The notes beneath the pieces are model-generated. The model was given only the letters and a program-made list of their open reading frames with translations. It did no database searches and was not told the origin of the DNA. This document shows, piece by piece, positions 31,791 through 41,353 of a DNA stretch of 64,000 nt. The stretch comes from Chara braunii (taxonomy: Eukaryota; Streptophyta; Charophyceae; Charales; Characeae), in assembly GCA_003427395.1 (NCBI GenBank), contig BFEA01000039.1, positions 4,032,192 through 4,096,191 of the forward strand, in the 5' to 3' direction. How positions within the stretch are numbered: the stretch's first letter is position 1; every line of letters begins with the position of its first letter. The position numbers were made by a program, and so were the translations under genes.

Positions 31791-34700
31791 GAGTTTTATT
31801 TCTTATAAAATTAGGACTAAAAGGACTTTGCCTTTTTGACTGGTGCGCTTGCCTATGACCTGTGCGTACGTACGGAGGACGGCATCGGCAAAATACCGTG
31901 ATTTTGGAGACGTTCGGTAAATTTGCGCATCGCACAATATTTGTTTATTTCGGTGTTAGTCAATACTAAACCCAGCCTTGGACCTAACACATTTGGTTAC
32001 TGTGTCAGACTTTCATCAAAGACATCTACATATCAAGATCAAGCGGCGACGGTGTGGGATATCAGGGTAGCGCGAAGGGACCGAGGGGTTGAGGGCCCGA
32101 CAGGGCTATCCCCCTTGGTTTTGGTTATTAGCGGAAAAGGAGGGGTACTAGTGGGTGTCTCTCGTCAGTTGTTTTTCGATTCCCTAAATATCTTATTAGT
32201 GTGTGTCTCGGCGGCCATTTGTTCTGGTGCGGCATCGGATTCGGAGGCCGTTGACCAGGCCGATGGGCTATAGCCCAGGCGGTGTAAGGCTTGACCTTTT
32301 TTAGGCCGTCATGGTAACCTGGCGAAATTCCTCTATCGGCTCGTCTTGAAACCTTGACCGAGGAGTTCGTCGTGCAGGCAAAGCTGGTGGGTGCAAGGCC
32401 TGCGAGGGGTAAAGAAAACTTGAGTGTGGGAACCCTCTGCAGATGCACCATCTGCCCACCCGCCATCTGCTGTGAGTGGTTTGAGTGTGAGCATGTCCAC
32501 AGAGACCGAAAAGATGGCAATGTATCCTTGAGAGAGGCGGTCCATGGATGCTCTTGAGCGCCCTACTAGTCCCATGGAACCTCGTCCCACCTCAGCCTTC
32601 AAAGTTCCCATTTGAGTATTTGCTACCACCACCAAGATCTGCGTTGGGACGCGCTTTGCTAAGGGATTGTGCGAAGGGCTTATAGAGGGCCCAGGATACT
32701 ATGGTGGAAGGGCCTGGGGTCAGTACCAATGCTTGTACCAACCAGTTTGCCACCTACGAATTGCGGAGTACAGGTTTGAGTCCTGGTTCAGGGGCTGTGT
32801 GACCTTTTGGCAATACCACGGGACGTCATGGCTTGTGTCTTTCGAGACATTCGTTAAAATTAGAATGATATAGAGGAAACTAGCATGTACCCCTCAGGGC
32901 GCTGTCTGTCGGGCCAAAGTGCGCTTGGCCCGATCTGCCGTGAGAGGGGTGAGTAGGCGCACACCCTTTGGGGACCCTAGAGAGGAAGAACGTGTCCTAG
33001 TGGAGCGGTGCAGGGGCGCTACGGTAGAGCCGGGGAGCAATACTGACGCACAACTCGTTCGTCGGGTTTGGGTATAAGAGCGGGGAGAACCGATCGGATC
33101 GCTTAGTGGCAAAACTTTTTGAGATGTTGTTCGTATGAAACAACGATGCGAGTCGATCAGTTGCCTCCGCTAACAGAAGAAGAACGGCTGAACTCGGGCG
33201 TTGTAGGAGCGGCTACTGTTGGGAGGCTGGATAACAGGAAGAAAAAGGAATCTGGACGCATTTTCGCGCTAGGTGCGATCGGAAGGAGGAGGCCGAGAGT
33301 GGGTATGGTGGAGGAGAGATCGATCAGCTCGCTCGACACCCTGCAGAATTGGGTGAGCGAAAACTAGGGGTAGGGGTTTTGGAGATAGATTAGTAAGTTA
33401 AGAGCTAGTAGGAAGGAAGACTGCGTGGAGAGATGGCGGAAGTTGGCTATGGCAGGAAGGGAAGAAACGATACCTCACTCAAGTCTCAACAGGATTCAAC
33501 GGGGGAACATGCTGGCCGGGGGGTTTTGGCCGTTGCGAGTTGAATGGGAGCGTCAGTTTGGCCGATGAATCCACGGTTTTGGTGCTACTAAGGTAACAGG
33601 TTGTGCGGGGTGCTAATAAGGCAAGTCGGGAAGACCGGCTGTTGGCCGTATGTTTCCATGTTCTAGCGAAAGATTCATGCGATTTTTGCTTGCCTATGGT
33701 TGAGCGTTCGAATGGTAAGGGCCAGTCGTGGGGTTGGAAACTTACTGCTGGCTGAGGGGCACCGTTCATCTCGATGACCGAGGCAGCTAGAGAGTGAACC
33801 ACGCAGGATTGGAAACGCACCTGTTGGCAAAGTGCTGCCCCTCCTGTCGAACGAAGCCGCGGGAGGCAGCGGCCCATCCGACCGTCAGAACGAAGCAGCG
33901 AGGGTCGGGCGCGAGTTGAAGACGTTTCTGCCAACCGGCGAGCTACACAGCCTATTGGACGCAGGGGCAGCAAACACTTGTTGCAGTTCGGTTGGGCGCT
34001 TTCCAGGCCTTACTGTTGGTATATTGTGCAAATGGAAGACTATTGTGCACTGCTTGTGTGACCGGCTATGTTGCCCTGCTGATGCTTACGCTATAATGGT
34101 TACTGTGGTTGCCACGAGTCTTGGCATCGACCGCTGTTTGTTGTGATGAGACAGGGTGACTATACCGTTGCTGAGTCTTTTGAGTAATATCTTTGTGTGA
34201 CATGATCTATGGCATATTGCTGCGCAATTGCCTGCATTCCGAATAAAGCATAGTGGTGGGTGCTATTCCGACGCAATCTTTTTAAGTTGCGTAGTGAGAG
34301 TTTGGCCGAAGATATCAAGGTTGTTGTTTGAAGGAACGGTCAGGCTCAACCAAAGGATTACTCCTGCGATCTGAAGGCTTGCAAGGAGGGCTACTATTGC
34401 GACTTCGGACTGCGTCAGAGACCAGTTATCTTGCATGTTGGCTTTGGTTTGGCTATCTGCCGCGTTCATTGGCCATCATTGCGGGGCCCTCAGGCGTGTG
34501 AAGGTTTCAAGGCCCTCTCCTGAGAGTTGAGTCAGTCTCTTTCTTGTATCTCGAGAGTCTGAAACCCCTATCTTCTGCCCTTCTTACTCTAAGTCTAATC
34601 CTGTTCTGAGAGGAAGGCGGCAGGCGGGATTGCAACCCGTAGGACTGCAGCAAGACTCTGTGGGGAGTCAGCCCACCGATTGCGGGAGCTCTGCCGGAAC

Positions 34701-34824
34701 CTAGGCGAGGTTCTGGAGGCAGGGAACTGAGAGGTAACCATTGCTTCCCCTCTGTAAACCCAGTTATAACCCCTATCAGTATGTCTTTCTACAGTTTGAC
34801 TGAGTATATTGTTTGCATCCCATA
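31791..34824. other. 3 kb without recognised genes
   Basis: GC-balanced, apparently unique sequence. Short frames on both strands (for example 33479-33973 minus and 33832-34146 plus, which overlap) show no domain, repeat or splice support. No tRNA or rRNA seen. Possibly host intergenic DNA or an old element beyond recognition. Confidence 0.5.
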
Positions 34825-34884
34825 TTTGACTTTAAGTTTGACTTTAAGTTTGACTTTAAGTTTGACTTTAAGTTTGACTTTCAG
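34825..34884 (+). repeat. 12-bp tandem repeat TTTGACTTTAAG, five units
   Basis: Four perfect units and a fifth ending TTTCAG. Each contains TTGACT, a W-box variant. It lies 200 bp before the stem-loop array. Confidence 0.95.
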
Positions 34885-35098
34885 GACAAACCAGACTTAA
34901 GTAAAGGAATGTTTGTGCAAGCTCAGTTTCAGTTTTGTTGTTTGATTGAAAGTAGATTGTGGGAAGGAATTGCATTTGAGGGAAGGACGGGAGGAAGGCA
35001 GTATTGCTTGTGTCTGACCGGGTCCATCAAAGGCTAGGCAAGTTTCCATAAGTTTGGGGAGACCCAGTGCTATGTTTATTTTTTTGAGTTGCTTGAAG

Positions 35099-35134
35099 AA
35101 CCAGACATGTTCCATAAGTTTGGGTGGTCTGGTT
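35099..35134 (+). ncRNA. Stem-loop 1 of the array
   Basis: Arms AACCAGAC (35099-35106) and GTCTGGTT (35127-35134) pair perfectly over 8 bp around a 20-base loop. Confidence 0.75.
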
Positions 35135-35175
35135 GCTCTGACTTGCGAGGGTTGTCTGTGGTTGATTTTTTGGGG

Positions 35176-35210
35176 ACCAAGCATTGTCCCATAAGTTTGG
35201 GTGGCTTGGT
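35176..35210 (+). ncRNA. Stem-loop 2 of the array
   Basis: Arms ACCAAGC (35176-35182) and GCTTGGT (35204-35210), 7 bp perfect, 21-base loop with TGTCCCATAAG. Confidence 0.75.
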
Positions 35211-35260
35211 TGCCTTGCTTATTTTGGGTTTTCTCAGTTTCCTTTGATTTTGAACGAGGG

Positions 35261-35297
35261 GGTCTGAGCGTGTTCCATAAGTTTGGGTGGCTCAACC
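35261..35297 (+). ncRNA. Stem-loop 3 of the array
   Basis: TGAGC (35265-35269) pairs with GCTCA (35290-35294). GGT (35261-35263) extends the stem with ACC (35295-35297) across one bulged C. Confidence 0.7.
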
Positions 35298-35335
35298 TCT
35301 TCCTGCTTTACCATTAAGAGAATGAATCGGGCGAA

Positions 35336-35374
35336 GGACCAGACATGTTCCATAAGTTTGGGTGGTCTTGGTCC
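35336..35374 (+). ncRNA. Stem-loop 4 of the array
   Basis: GGACCAGAC (35336-35344) pairs with GTCTTGGTCC (35365-35374), 9 bp with one bulge. The loop is identical to that of stem-loop 1. Confidence 0.75.
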
Positions 35375-35446
35375 AATGCCACGCACATGCTAGAACCAAA
35401 AGGTTATAACTTGACTATATTTTACTACTGCTTTACCTATGAACAA

Positions 35447-35491
35447 GCTAGTCAAACACTGTCCCATAAGTTTGGGTGGTCTGACTATAGC
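35447..35491 (+). ncRNA. Stem-loop 5 of the array
   Basis: GCTAGTCAAAC (35447-35457) pairs with GTCTGACTATAGC (35479-35491), with a 2-base bulge and one mismatch. Confidence 0.7.
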
Positions 35492-35714
35492 TTATCACAA
35501 CTGAAGAGAGTATTAATTAATAATAAACTTGTGGTAAGAAGGGGCACGCTGAACCTCGAGCTAAGATGATCGGTTCAGTCATATGCAACCTTAAAAGACT
35601 AAGTGCAGACAATTATATATAACTGGTATACTTAAACAATTAAGGGCGACTAGGATAGATGCCCAAGGAAGAGAAAAGTTGTAGTGCCCTCTGTTTGTGT
35701 ATACTCAATGGCTG

Positions 35715-35751
35715 AGCTAGACATTGTTCCATAAGTTTGAGTGGCCTAGCT
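35715..35751 (+). ncRNA. Stem-loop 6 of the array
   Basis: AGCTAGAC (35715-35722) pairs with GCCTAGCT (35744-35751) at 7 of 8 positions. Its loop has GAGTG for GGGTG. It lies 224 bp beyond stem-loop 5. Confidence 0.7.
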
Positions 35752-36019
35752 TTACGCCTTATGTAAGTTGGGTATAAGGGACAAATCATTGAAAGACTAT
35801 GAACTATTGTTTGACAAGGTTGACTTTGGGGTGGTGAGAGTACTTACCTTTATGGCTTGGCCTTGCATGTGCCTGAGTAAGACTACTACTTAATATGAGT
35901 TTCAGTTTGATAGGTTGTTGCTTTAGAAGATCGCCACGTGCTAGAGCTTTAGGAGTTGGTTCAATTCCTGCATTTTCTGAGCTAAGTTTTTTTACTAAGA
36001 TCAATTTCCGCATTTTCTG

Positions 36020-36600
36020 GGACCATTTCTTATACTTGGCTTTGTATAAATCTTGGTAAGCTACTTTTCCTACGTGAAGCGCTGCCGAAATTTCTACAAA
36101 ACCAACGAGTTAGTCATATTTTGACTTTTCAAAGTTCAGCTTGTCTAAATTTTATGTATGGCTTAGTAAAAATCTGAAAAGTCTCCTTTTCTAAAGGGAG
36201 TGCTGCCCAATTTTTTGCTAAATCAAAGAGTTAGACATGATTGAACTTTGGGAAGTCAAAGTTATTTCTAAGACTTAAACCTAACTTGGTATAAATTTTG
36301 AAAAATTACTTTCTCTACGGGAAGCGCTGCCGAAATTTCTACAAAACTAAGGGGTCAGTTAAATTTTGTCTTCGATGAACTCAAGTTTGACTTTGAGATC
36401 TTATCTGACTTCGTATAAATCAGGGAAGTCTACTTTTCTAAAGGGAGTGCTGCCCAAATTTTTACTAGACAAAATTTGACTTTTCATAATTAGACACCAT
36501 TTTTTATATTCGAGCTAATATAAATTCTGAAAAGGCACTTTTCCTACGGGAAGCGCTGCCGAAATTTCTTTAGTTAGTGGAGTTAGGTTATATTTTGACA
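36020..36600. repeat. About 122-bp satellite with two alternating monomer types
   Basis: Five monomers in A-B-A-B-A order. Type A contains GGGAAGCGCTGCCGAAATTTC (near 36075, 36318 and 36551). Type B contains TAAAGGGAGTGCTGCCCAA (near 36194 and 36440). Adjacent starts are 107-124 bp apart, so the two-type period is about 245 bp. Both types begin with a TATAAAT-like stretch. A and B are clearly homologous but keep type-specific bases, a small higher-order repeat. Confidence 0.85.
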
Positions 36601-37317
36601 GGTGGCGATTCTGGTCATCCACCCTGAATAGGTGAGGTTCTAACAAAGGTCTACCTTTTCTTTAGACACTGGCTCGGGGGTAGACTTATACTTTGTTGGC
36701 AGATAGTTTTGAGTAAGAATGTTTTGTGGAGACTTATTCCCCATACAGTGGGTACTGACCTATCTTATGGAACAGGTCTTTTTGATCGTTCTGGTTCAAG
36801 ACTCGGACTAGTTTCAACTTGATCTGCAAGGATCATCTTCTGTTATCACTGATAACAGGTCAGTTGTCGATTCGTCAGTCTACGACTCAACTCCAATCCG
36901 TCCTTAATACTCAACCTAAAAGGCTTTAGCCCTGGTGGTTTCTATTGTTTTGTTAAGCTTTTCACCCAGACTTTTGTCGAATGGCCATTTAACGAAGGTG
37001 CTGAGTATTTATTTTTGGAAGGTTGAACAAAGGTTGGGGATTGCATGCTAAAGCAAGGGGTATGAGTATAGAGAGTGGTTGAATTTGACCCCGTGTAGTG
37101 TGTGGACTTTTGTTGACTCTTTGATGTGATTGCAAGTATGTTTTGTAGTTTAGACTTTGGATTTGACTGTCTGCGATCACATACATATATATGACGGAGA
37201 GGAATCCCAATGTGATTGTGAGAAGTGATCGTCACATATTTATTCCCATATATATATTATATATTTCCCCATGGTTGGGGTATTTCGTTTTGCGGACCTA
37301 CTGTATGGTTTCGTTTT

Positions 37318-37925
37318 TTTACTATGTATATGGCAGATTTTGTTCTGGTTATCGTTTTGGTATTCCGGATGTCCTGTTGTTCGGTCTATTGGCGTGACAG
37401 CGTAGCCGTGCTTTTATGTGGGACTAATCATCCGGGTTCTGGTTTGTTATGGATATGATAGATTTTTTTGGTTTTCATACTGTGGATCGGAGTTTTTTTG
37501 GTAACCTTGTCTCCATCCTGGTTGGCTCTGTCTCGTTGTTCGGTCTATTTTGGGAGAATGGTAGCGGTGCTTCATGTGGGATCGGTCATCCGGGTTCTTT
37601 TTTTTTTATCGTCTTGGGGCATTATGGTTGGCTGTTTCCCGTTGTTCGGCCTACACGAGGGGCGGTGCTTTTACGAGGGAATCGTCATCTGGGATTGTCT
37701 TTCTTTTTTTGCAGATAAGGTGTTCTTTGCTTCAGATTCTTTGCTATGGATATGGTAGAATTTGTTCTCTGGTATTCATTTCTGTTGAAAATGGCCTGGC
37801 TCATCGTTCAATCATCTCACAGTTCCCGTGTCTTGAATCCTGGCTGGTTTGTCCCGTCGTTTGGCCTGTGCTATCGGGGGCGGTGTCTGCATGTGAGACT
37901 TGTCATCTAGGATTCGTTTGCCCCC
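37318..37925. repeat. Diverged tandem repeat
   Basis: Four copies of GTTCGGTCTAT-like sequence, followed by GCGGTGCTT, ATGTGGGA and GTCATCCGGGTTC-like words, begin near 37378, 37535, 37640 and 37856. A second word, CTATGGATATGGTAGA-like, precedes three of them. Units are 100-215 bp. Long plus-strand frames here are side effects of the repeat. Confidence 0.7.
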
Positions 37926-38143
37926 TGTTCTGTAATGTTTGGCTGTTCCCTTCCTTTTTTCTTTGCCTCTTCGCCTTTTGGTTGTGTGCAAGTGGGTCGA
38001 TATGACACACGGGGGTGGGGGCAGCCGCCGCTCAACCTACATCCACGTGGGCGGCCTTGTAAGCAAGAGGTTTTGAACAGGGGGAGTCTTGTAAGGAAGA
38101 AGATAAAAAATGAATTTATTTCTTCTTTTTTTCGCATTTGTGA

Positions 38144-38144
<1 letters not shown>

Positions 38145-38197
<53 letters not shown>

Positions 38198-38412
38198 NNN
38201 NNNNNNNNNNNNNNNNNNNNNNNNNNNNNNNNNNNNNNNNNNNNNNNNNNNNNNNNNNNNNNNNNNNNNNNNNNNNNNNNNNNNNNNNNNNNNNNNNNNN
38301 NNNNNNNNNNNNNNNNNNNNNNNNNNNNNNNNNNNNNNNNNNNNNNNNNNNNNNNNNNNNNNNNNNNNNNNNNNNNNNNNNNNNNNNNNNNNNNNNNNNN
38401 NNNNNNNNNNNN

Positions 38413-38464
<52 letters not shown>
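38145..38464. repeat. (TA)n microsatellite with assembly gap
   Basis: TA dinucleotides with 215 Ns at 38198-38412. True length is unknown. Such AT palindromes are unstable in cloning and hard to assemble. Confidence 0.95.
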
Positions 38465-38467
<3 letters not shown>

Positions 38468-38500
38468 ATATAACTATTGACTAAGAGGGTAAGCACGTGA
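38465..38500 (+). repeat. Direct repeat, left copy, flanking the PLE and LINE-fragment block
   Basis: GTCATATAACTATTGACTAAGAG plus AGCACGTGA matches 44416-44451 with about four differences, same orientation. Both copies adjoin TA-rich DNA. The pair brackets the Penelope-like element and the LINE fragment. Confidence 0.7.
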
Positions 38501-39212
38501 GAAGAAATAAAATGAGTGAAGAAAAGAAAAATGAAAGGACAGACAGGCAAAGAGACAGACAAACCAGAATGACACAAAACAATGTCCTCTTATTCTTTGT
38601 TTCACAGTATTATTATTTCTTTCAGTGTTTCACAAAAACATTTACACTGAATCAAAGGATAAGAATAAAAAACAAAGACACATTGAAATCATTCAGTTTC
38701 TCAGTCTTCTTAACGCCTTCTCCACTATGCCTCTAATGTACAAGGCTCGCCACGTTGATGAAGTTGAGTGCGAGCTGCCCCCATCCCCGTATGCCATAAC
38801 AGCCCACTTGCACGCTATGGGAAAGAGCAGGAAGAGGTGTTAAACACAAGGAAGAGAGGAGCAGAAGCAGAGGGAGAAAAAACAAAAAAAGTGACCCAAA
38901 CATCTTCTTTCTTTCACTGCATTCTTCTTTCTTTCACAGTTTTGCAGTTTTGGTGAAGAGTCTACCACGTTCGCTTTTCAGCGCACCTGCACTTCCTTCT
39001 TCATTTCTCATGTTCATTTCCACTCTTCAGACTTTTCTTTTGAGGGTGTTAGGGTGCAGGGTACAAACAAAGTAAGATGACACAAACTTATGTTCTTCTT
39101 TTACTGCATTGTTCACAGTTTTGCAGTTTTAGTGAAGGGTTCCCCACCTTTGCACATTCTTGTACACTCTTTTCAGCACACCTGCACATTTTTGTCAGGG
39201 TGCAAGGTACGC
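38501..39212. other. Sequence downstream of the PLE, no recognised gene
   Basis: A/G-rich first, then an imperfect duplication around TTCTTTCACTGCATT...CACAGTTTTGCAGTTTT(A/T)GTGAAG (38916-38957 and 39097-39137). It may include the 3' untranslated region of the PLE. The small frame at 38625-38843 has no recognised motif. Confidence 0.5.
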
Positions 39213-39911
39213 CTAAGTAAGACCCTCACTACAGATAGGACAACTGTCATAAGGATGCGGGCGATGGTAGCAGCCCTCCCGCTGATCTACAGGACGAATA
39301 CCATTTAGGTAAGCAACTTCGTCACAGCAGGAGTCAGGGAGGCTAGCATTAACAATACCTCTGAAGCATGCACGAAAGGGGGCATGGCGGTTGCAGGCCA
39401 TGATGATTGTGGGGTGTTCACCATCACAGTTAAGTGCACATTCACTATAGCGCCCGCAGGCACAGATGGGACATACTGCATCTAGATGTAGGGGATGTTC
39501 ACAATCCGGATACAAGTGGCATCCCTGTCGACAGCGGACCCGAAAAATTATACGGTTGTAGTGATGTCGACAAAGTCGATGCTTTCCACAACCAAGTTTA
39601 ACTGTGTCAGTGATCTCACAAAGNAGGAGGTCACAAGGTGTTAGTGAAGCATGTGGGGGAATGAAGACTAAAGCAGGCACGGTGACAGACATGGAGGTAC
39701 GCACGGAGACAGACACAGAAACAGGCATGGAGACAGGTGTAGAGGCAGGCACAGAGACAGGTGCAGAGGTGGGGACAAAAGTACACGTAGTACCTACAAA
39801 GTCAGTCATATGGAAGGAGACAGACACAGAAACAGGCACAGAGACAGGTACGGAGGCAGGCACAGAGATAGGCGTAGAGGCGGGCATGGAAGTACACGAG
39901 TTACCCATAGG
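39213..39911 (-). pseudogene. PLE C-terminal Ser/Val/Pro repeat and RING-like Cys/His-rich region
   Basis: First, about 80 codons of 12-bp minisatellite-like DNA (39665-39905) encode PVSVPVSVSVS. The next 150 codons hold about 20 Cys and many His. They include CGKHRLCRHH (RING-like C-x2-H-x2-C), CRQGCHLYPDC, CPICACG and a final CPICSEGLT stop. Two C-P-I-C pairs suggest paired RING-type zinc modules, perhaps RING plus IBR/RING2-like. That would suit a ubiquitin-related role beside the Josephin-like domain. An N at 39624 hides one residue. No stop interrupts 39213-40151. Confidence 0.6.
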
Positions 39912-40438
39912 GTCAATGACCTGAAACAGTTGTAGGTTAGGGTAATTACGCACGAGATCACAAATGCCAATAATAGTTTGCACCATAGCACCGCCATTCC
40001 ATAATTCCCAAGAACCAGAGGCACGGACAAGAGCGGTGTAGTGGCCAGGAGTATGTAGAATATAGGCACAAACGTGCAAACAGTGGTCCGGGTCGCCACC
40101 CGAAGGGGCACGCTGCATATCAAGCCGGCGCCTTATCAAAGCAGTCTCCAAAACAGAGACATTGAATCCCCATGTCGAGTGTAATTACTATCCTGTGGGG
40201 GATGCAGAGCCGGGTTATCGCCATATAACTCAAGTTCCTAAGCATCAAGATCGGAAGCAATGGCCAAGAAATCAGGGTGAGTATATGGTTCCCGACGATA
40301 GGCTTGCAGGCAGATGTTAGTAGCAGCGAGACCACACAGATTCGGTGGAGGCCAGTCAGGCGGATTTTCTACAGAATCTCCTACAGTCCCCTTGCCAAGT
40401 TCATCCTCGGATAGCCCCTCGCCGTCATCCCTCCTGTT
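39912..40438 (-). pseudogene. Josephin-like cysteine protease domain of the PLE
   Basis: Josephin domains are papain-fold deubiquitinases. Here PPNLCGLAATNICLQAYR gives a candidate catalytic Cys at 40334-40336. A helical HPDFLAIASDLDA segment follows, then DSMSLFWRLL, TPGHYTALVRASGSWELWNG with His at 40041-40043 and Asn at 39996-39998, and a closing hydrophobic strand LQLFQVID. The order Cys helix, leucine-rich segment, G-H-x-T-strand, W-x-x-x-N matches Josephin. OTU or another papain-like fold is the alternative. A TAG lies at about 40239 and one frameshift near 40150. It is contiguous and in frame with the RT linker. Confidence 0.65.
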
Positions 40439-40441
40439 TTA

Positions 40442-41353
40442 TGTTTGCCGCGTTGCAGAAAGGTTTGCAGTCGAAGAGCGTTGCAGACGTGGTAAGGATG
40501 CTTGGGGCGGCAAAAGACGAGGACGGGATGTTGGGGAGGGCCGTGGTGAGGAGAATGAACGGGTTCTTCTTCGTCCAAGAATAGAGATGGAGGAAAGGGG
40601 AGTAAGCTGAGGTTGGGAAGTAGGTCGAAGTCGGCGTCTAGGACGGCGAAGTAGGCTTTCTGCAGGGGCAGAACATGATGACGGAGTCTGTGTGGACGAA
40701 GTAGTGTGTGGATTAGGAAGAGGGGTAACGGATGGAGACAAAACCAGGGGAGGTAGGAGTGGTGAAGACAGGGGTGGTAGAGTTGTCGGAAGGTGGGTAA
40801 CAGACGGCGACACAACCAGGGGAAATATAGGTGGTGAAGACGGGGGGGATGAAGTCAGGGGTGGTGAAGTGGCTGAAGCAGAGACAAGGGGGGCAGTCGT
40901 AGGTGAGACTTGAAGAGGGAACTCTGCAGGTGGTAATGCAGGCATGGCCACAGATGCCACGGAGGAACGCACCGAGACCAAGGGCGACAAAGCAACTGCG
41001 GTGGTCACGGATGCCATGGAGGAACACACCGAGACCAAGGGCGACACAACAGCTGCGGTGGCACCGGATGCCATGGAGGAACACACTGAGACCAAGGGCG
41101 ACACAACAGCTACGGGTCGAGTTGCTCCCGCGGAATCAATCGTAGAAGCAACCAAGGCCGATAAGGAAGAGGCTGCGAACCGAAAAGGAGCAGCCAGGGT
41201 CACAAACAACATGGAAGGGGTTACTAAGACTGATGAGGACGCAGGTGCGGTAGACGCAAGTAATGAAGAAGAGGTTGTGATAGGTGTGACAGGTGCCGAT
41301 AATGAAGAAGGGGTTGTGACAGGCGTAGTTCGAGGACAGTGTGTGGATACCCG
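40442..41353 (-). pseudogene. PLE Ser/Pro/Thr-rich linker
   Basis: About 300 codons in frame with the RT thumb, dominated by Ser, Pro, Thr, Val and Ala. A 57-bp tandem repeat (40948-41115) encodes VSPLVSVCSSMAS-like units. The end is an Arg-rich stretch (LLRRPRRRLRP) and TAA at 40439-40441. The composition is that of a disordered linker. A stop just before the protease domain could be a real ORF end or a mutation. Because the frame continues, I favour mutation. Confidence 0.6.
40948..41115 (-). repeat. 57-bp coding tandem repeat in the PLE linker
   Basis: GAGACCAAGGGCGACA recurs at 40975, 41032 and 41089, exactly 57 bp apart, with partial units at either end. The length is a multiple of three, so the frame is kept. 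Confidence 0.9.

Larger units (their letters stand above)
35025..35755 (+). repeat. Array of stem-loops with constant loop CCATAAGTTTGGGTG and variable arms
   Basis: Six clear stem-loops, and one doubtful one at 35029-35074, share a 20-21-base loop of consensus AYWTGTYCCATAAGTTTGGGTG. The arms differ from copy to copy but are complementary within each copy: AACCAGAC/GTCTGGTT, ACCAAGC/GCTTGGT, TGAGC/GCTCA, GGACCA/TGGTCC, TAGTCA/TGACTA and AGCTAG/CTAGCT. Spacing is irregular (about 75-260 bp). Sequence between copies is unrelated. A possible inverted relic GACC-TATCTTATGGAACA-GGTC lies at 36757-36778. No protein gene is nearby. Compensatory change in the arms argues that pairing is selected, as RNA or as a palindromic protein site. 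Confidence 0.85.

Noticed and set aside
33479-34146. Overlapping frames of 164 and 104 codons on opposite strands
   Set aside because: No domain, no splice or repeat support, and each sits in the shadow of the other.
35025-35755. CRISPR array or integron attC sites
   Set aside because: Spacing is irregular, spacers are long and unlike, no cas or integrase gene is present and the context is eukaryotic. Only the constant-loop, variable-arm structure is supported.
37191-38005. Several plus-strand frames of 70-143 codons
   Set aside because: They fall in a diverged tandem repeat and overlap in all phases; no conserved protein pattern.
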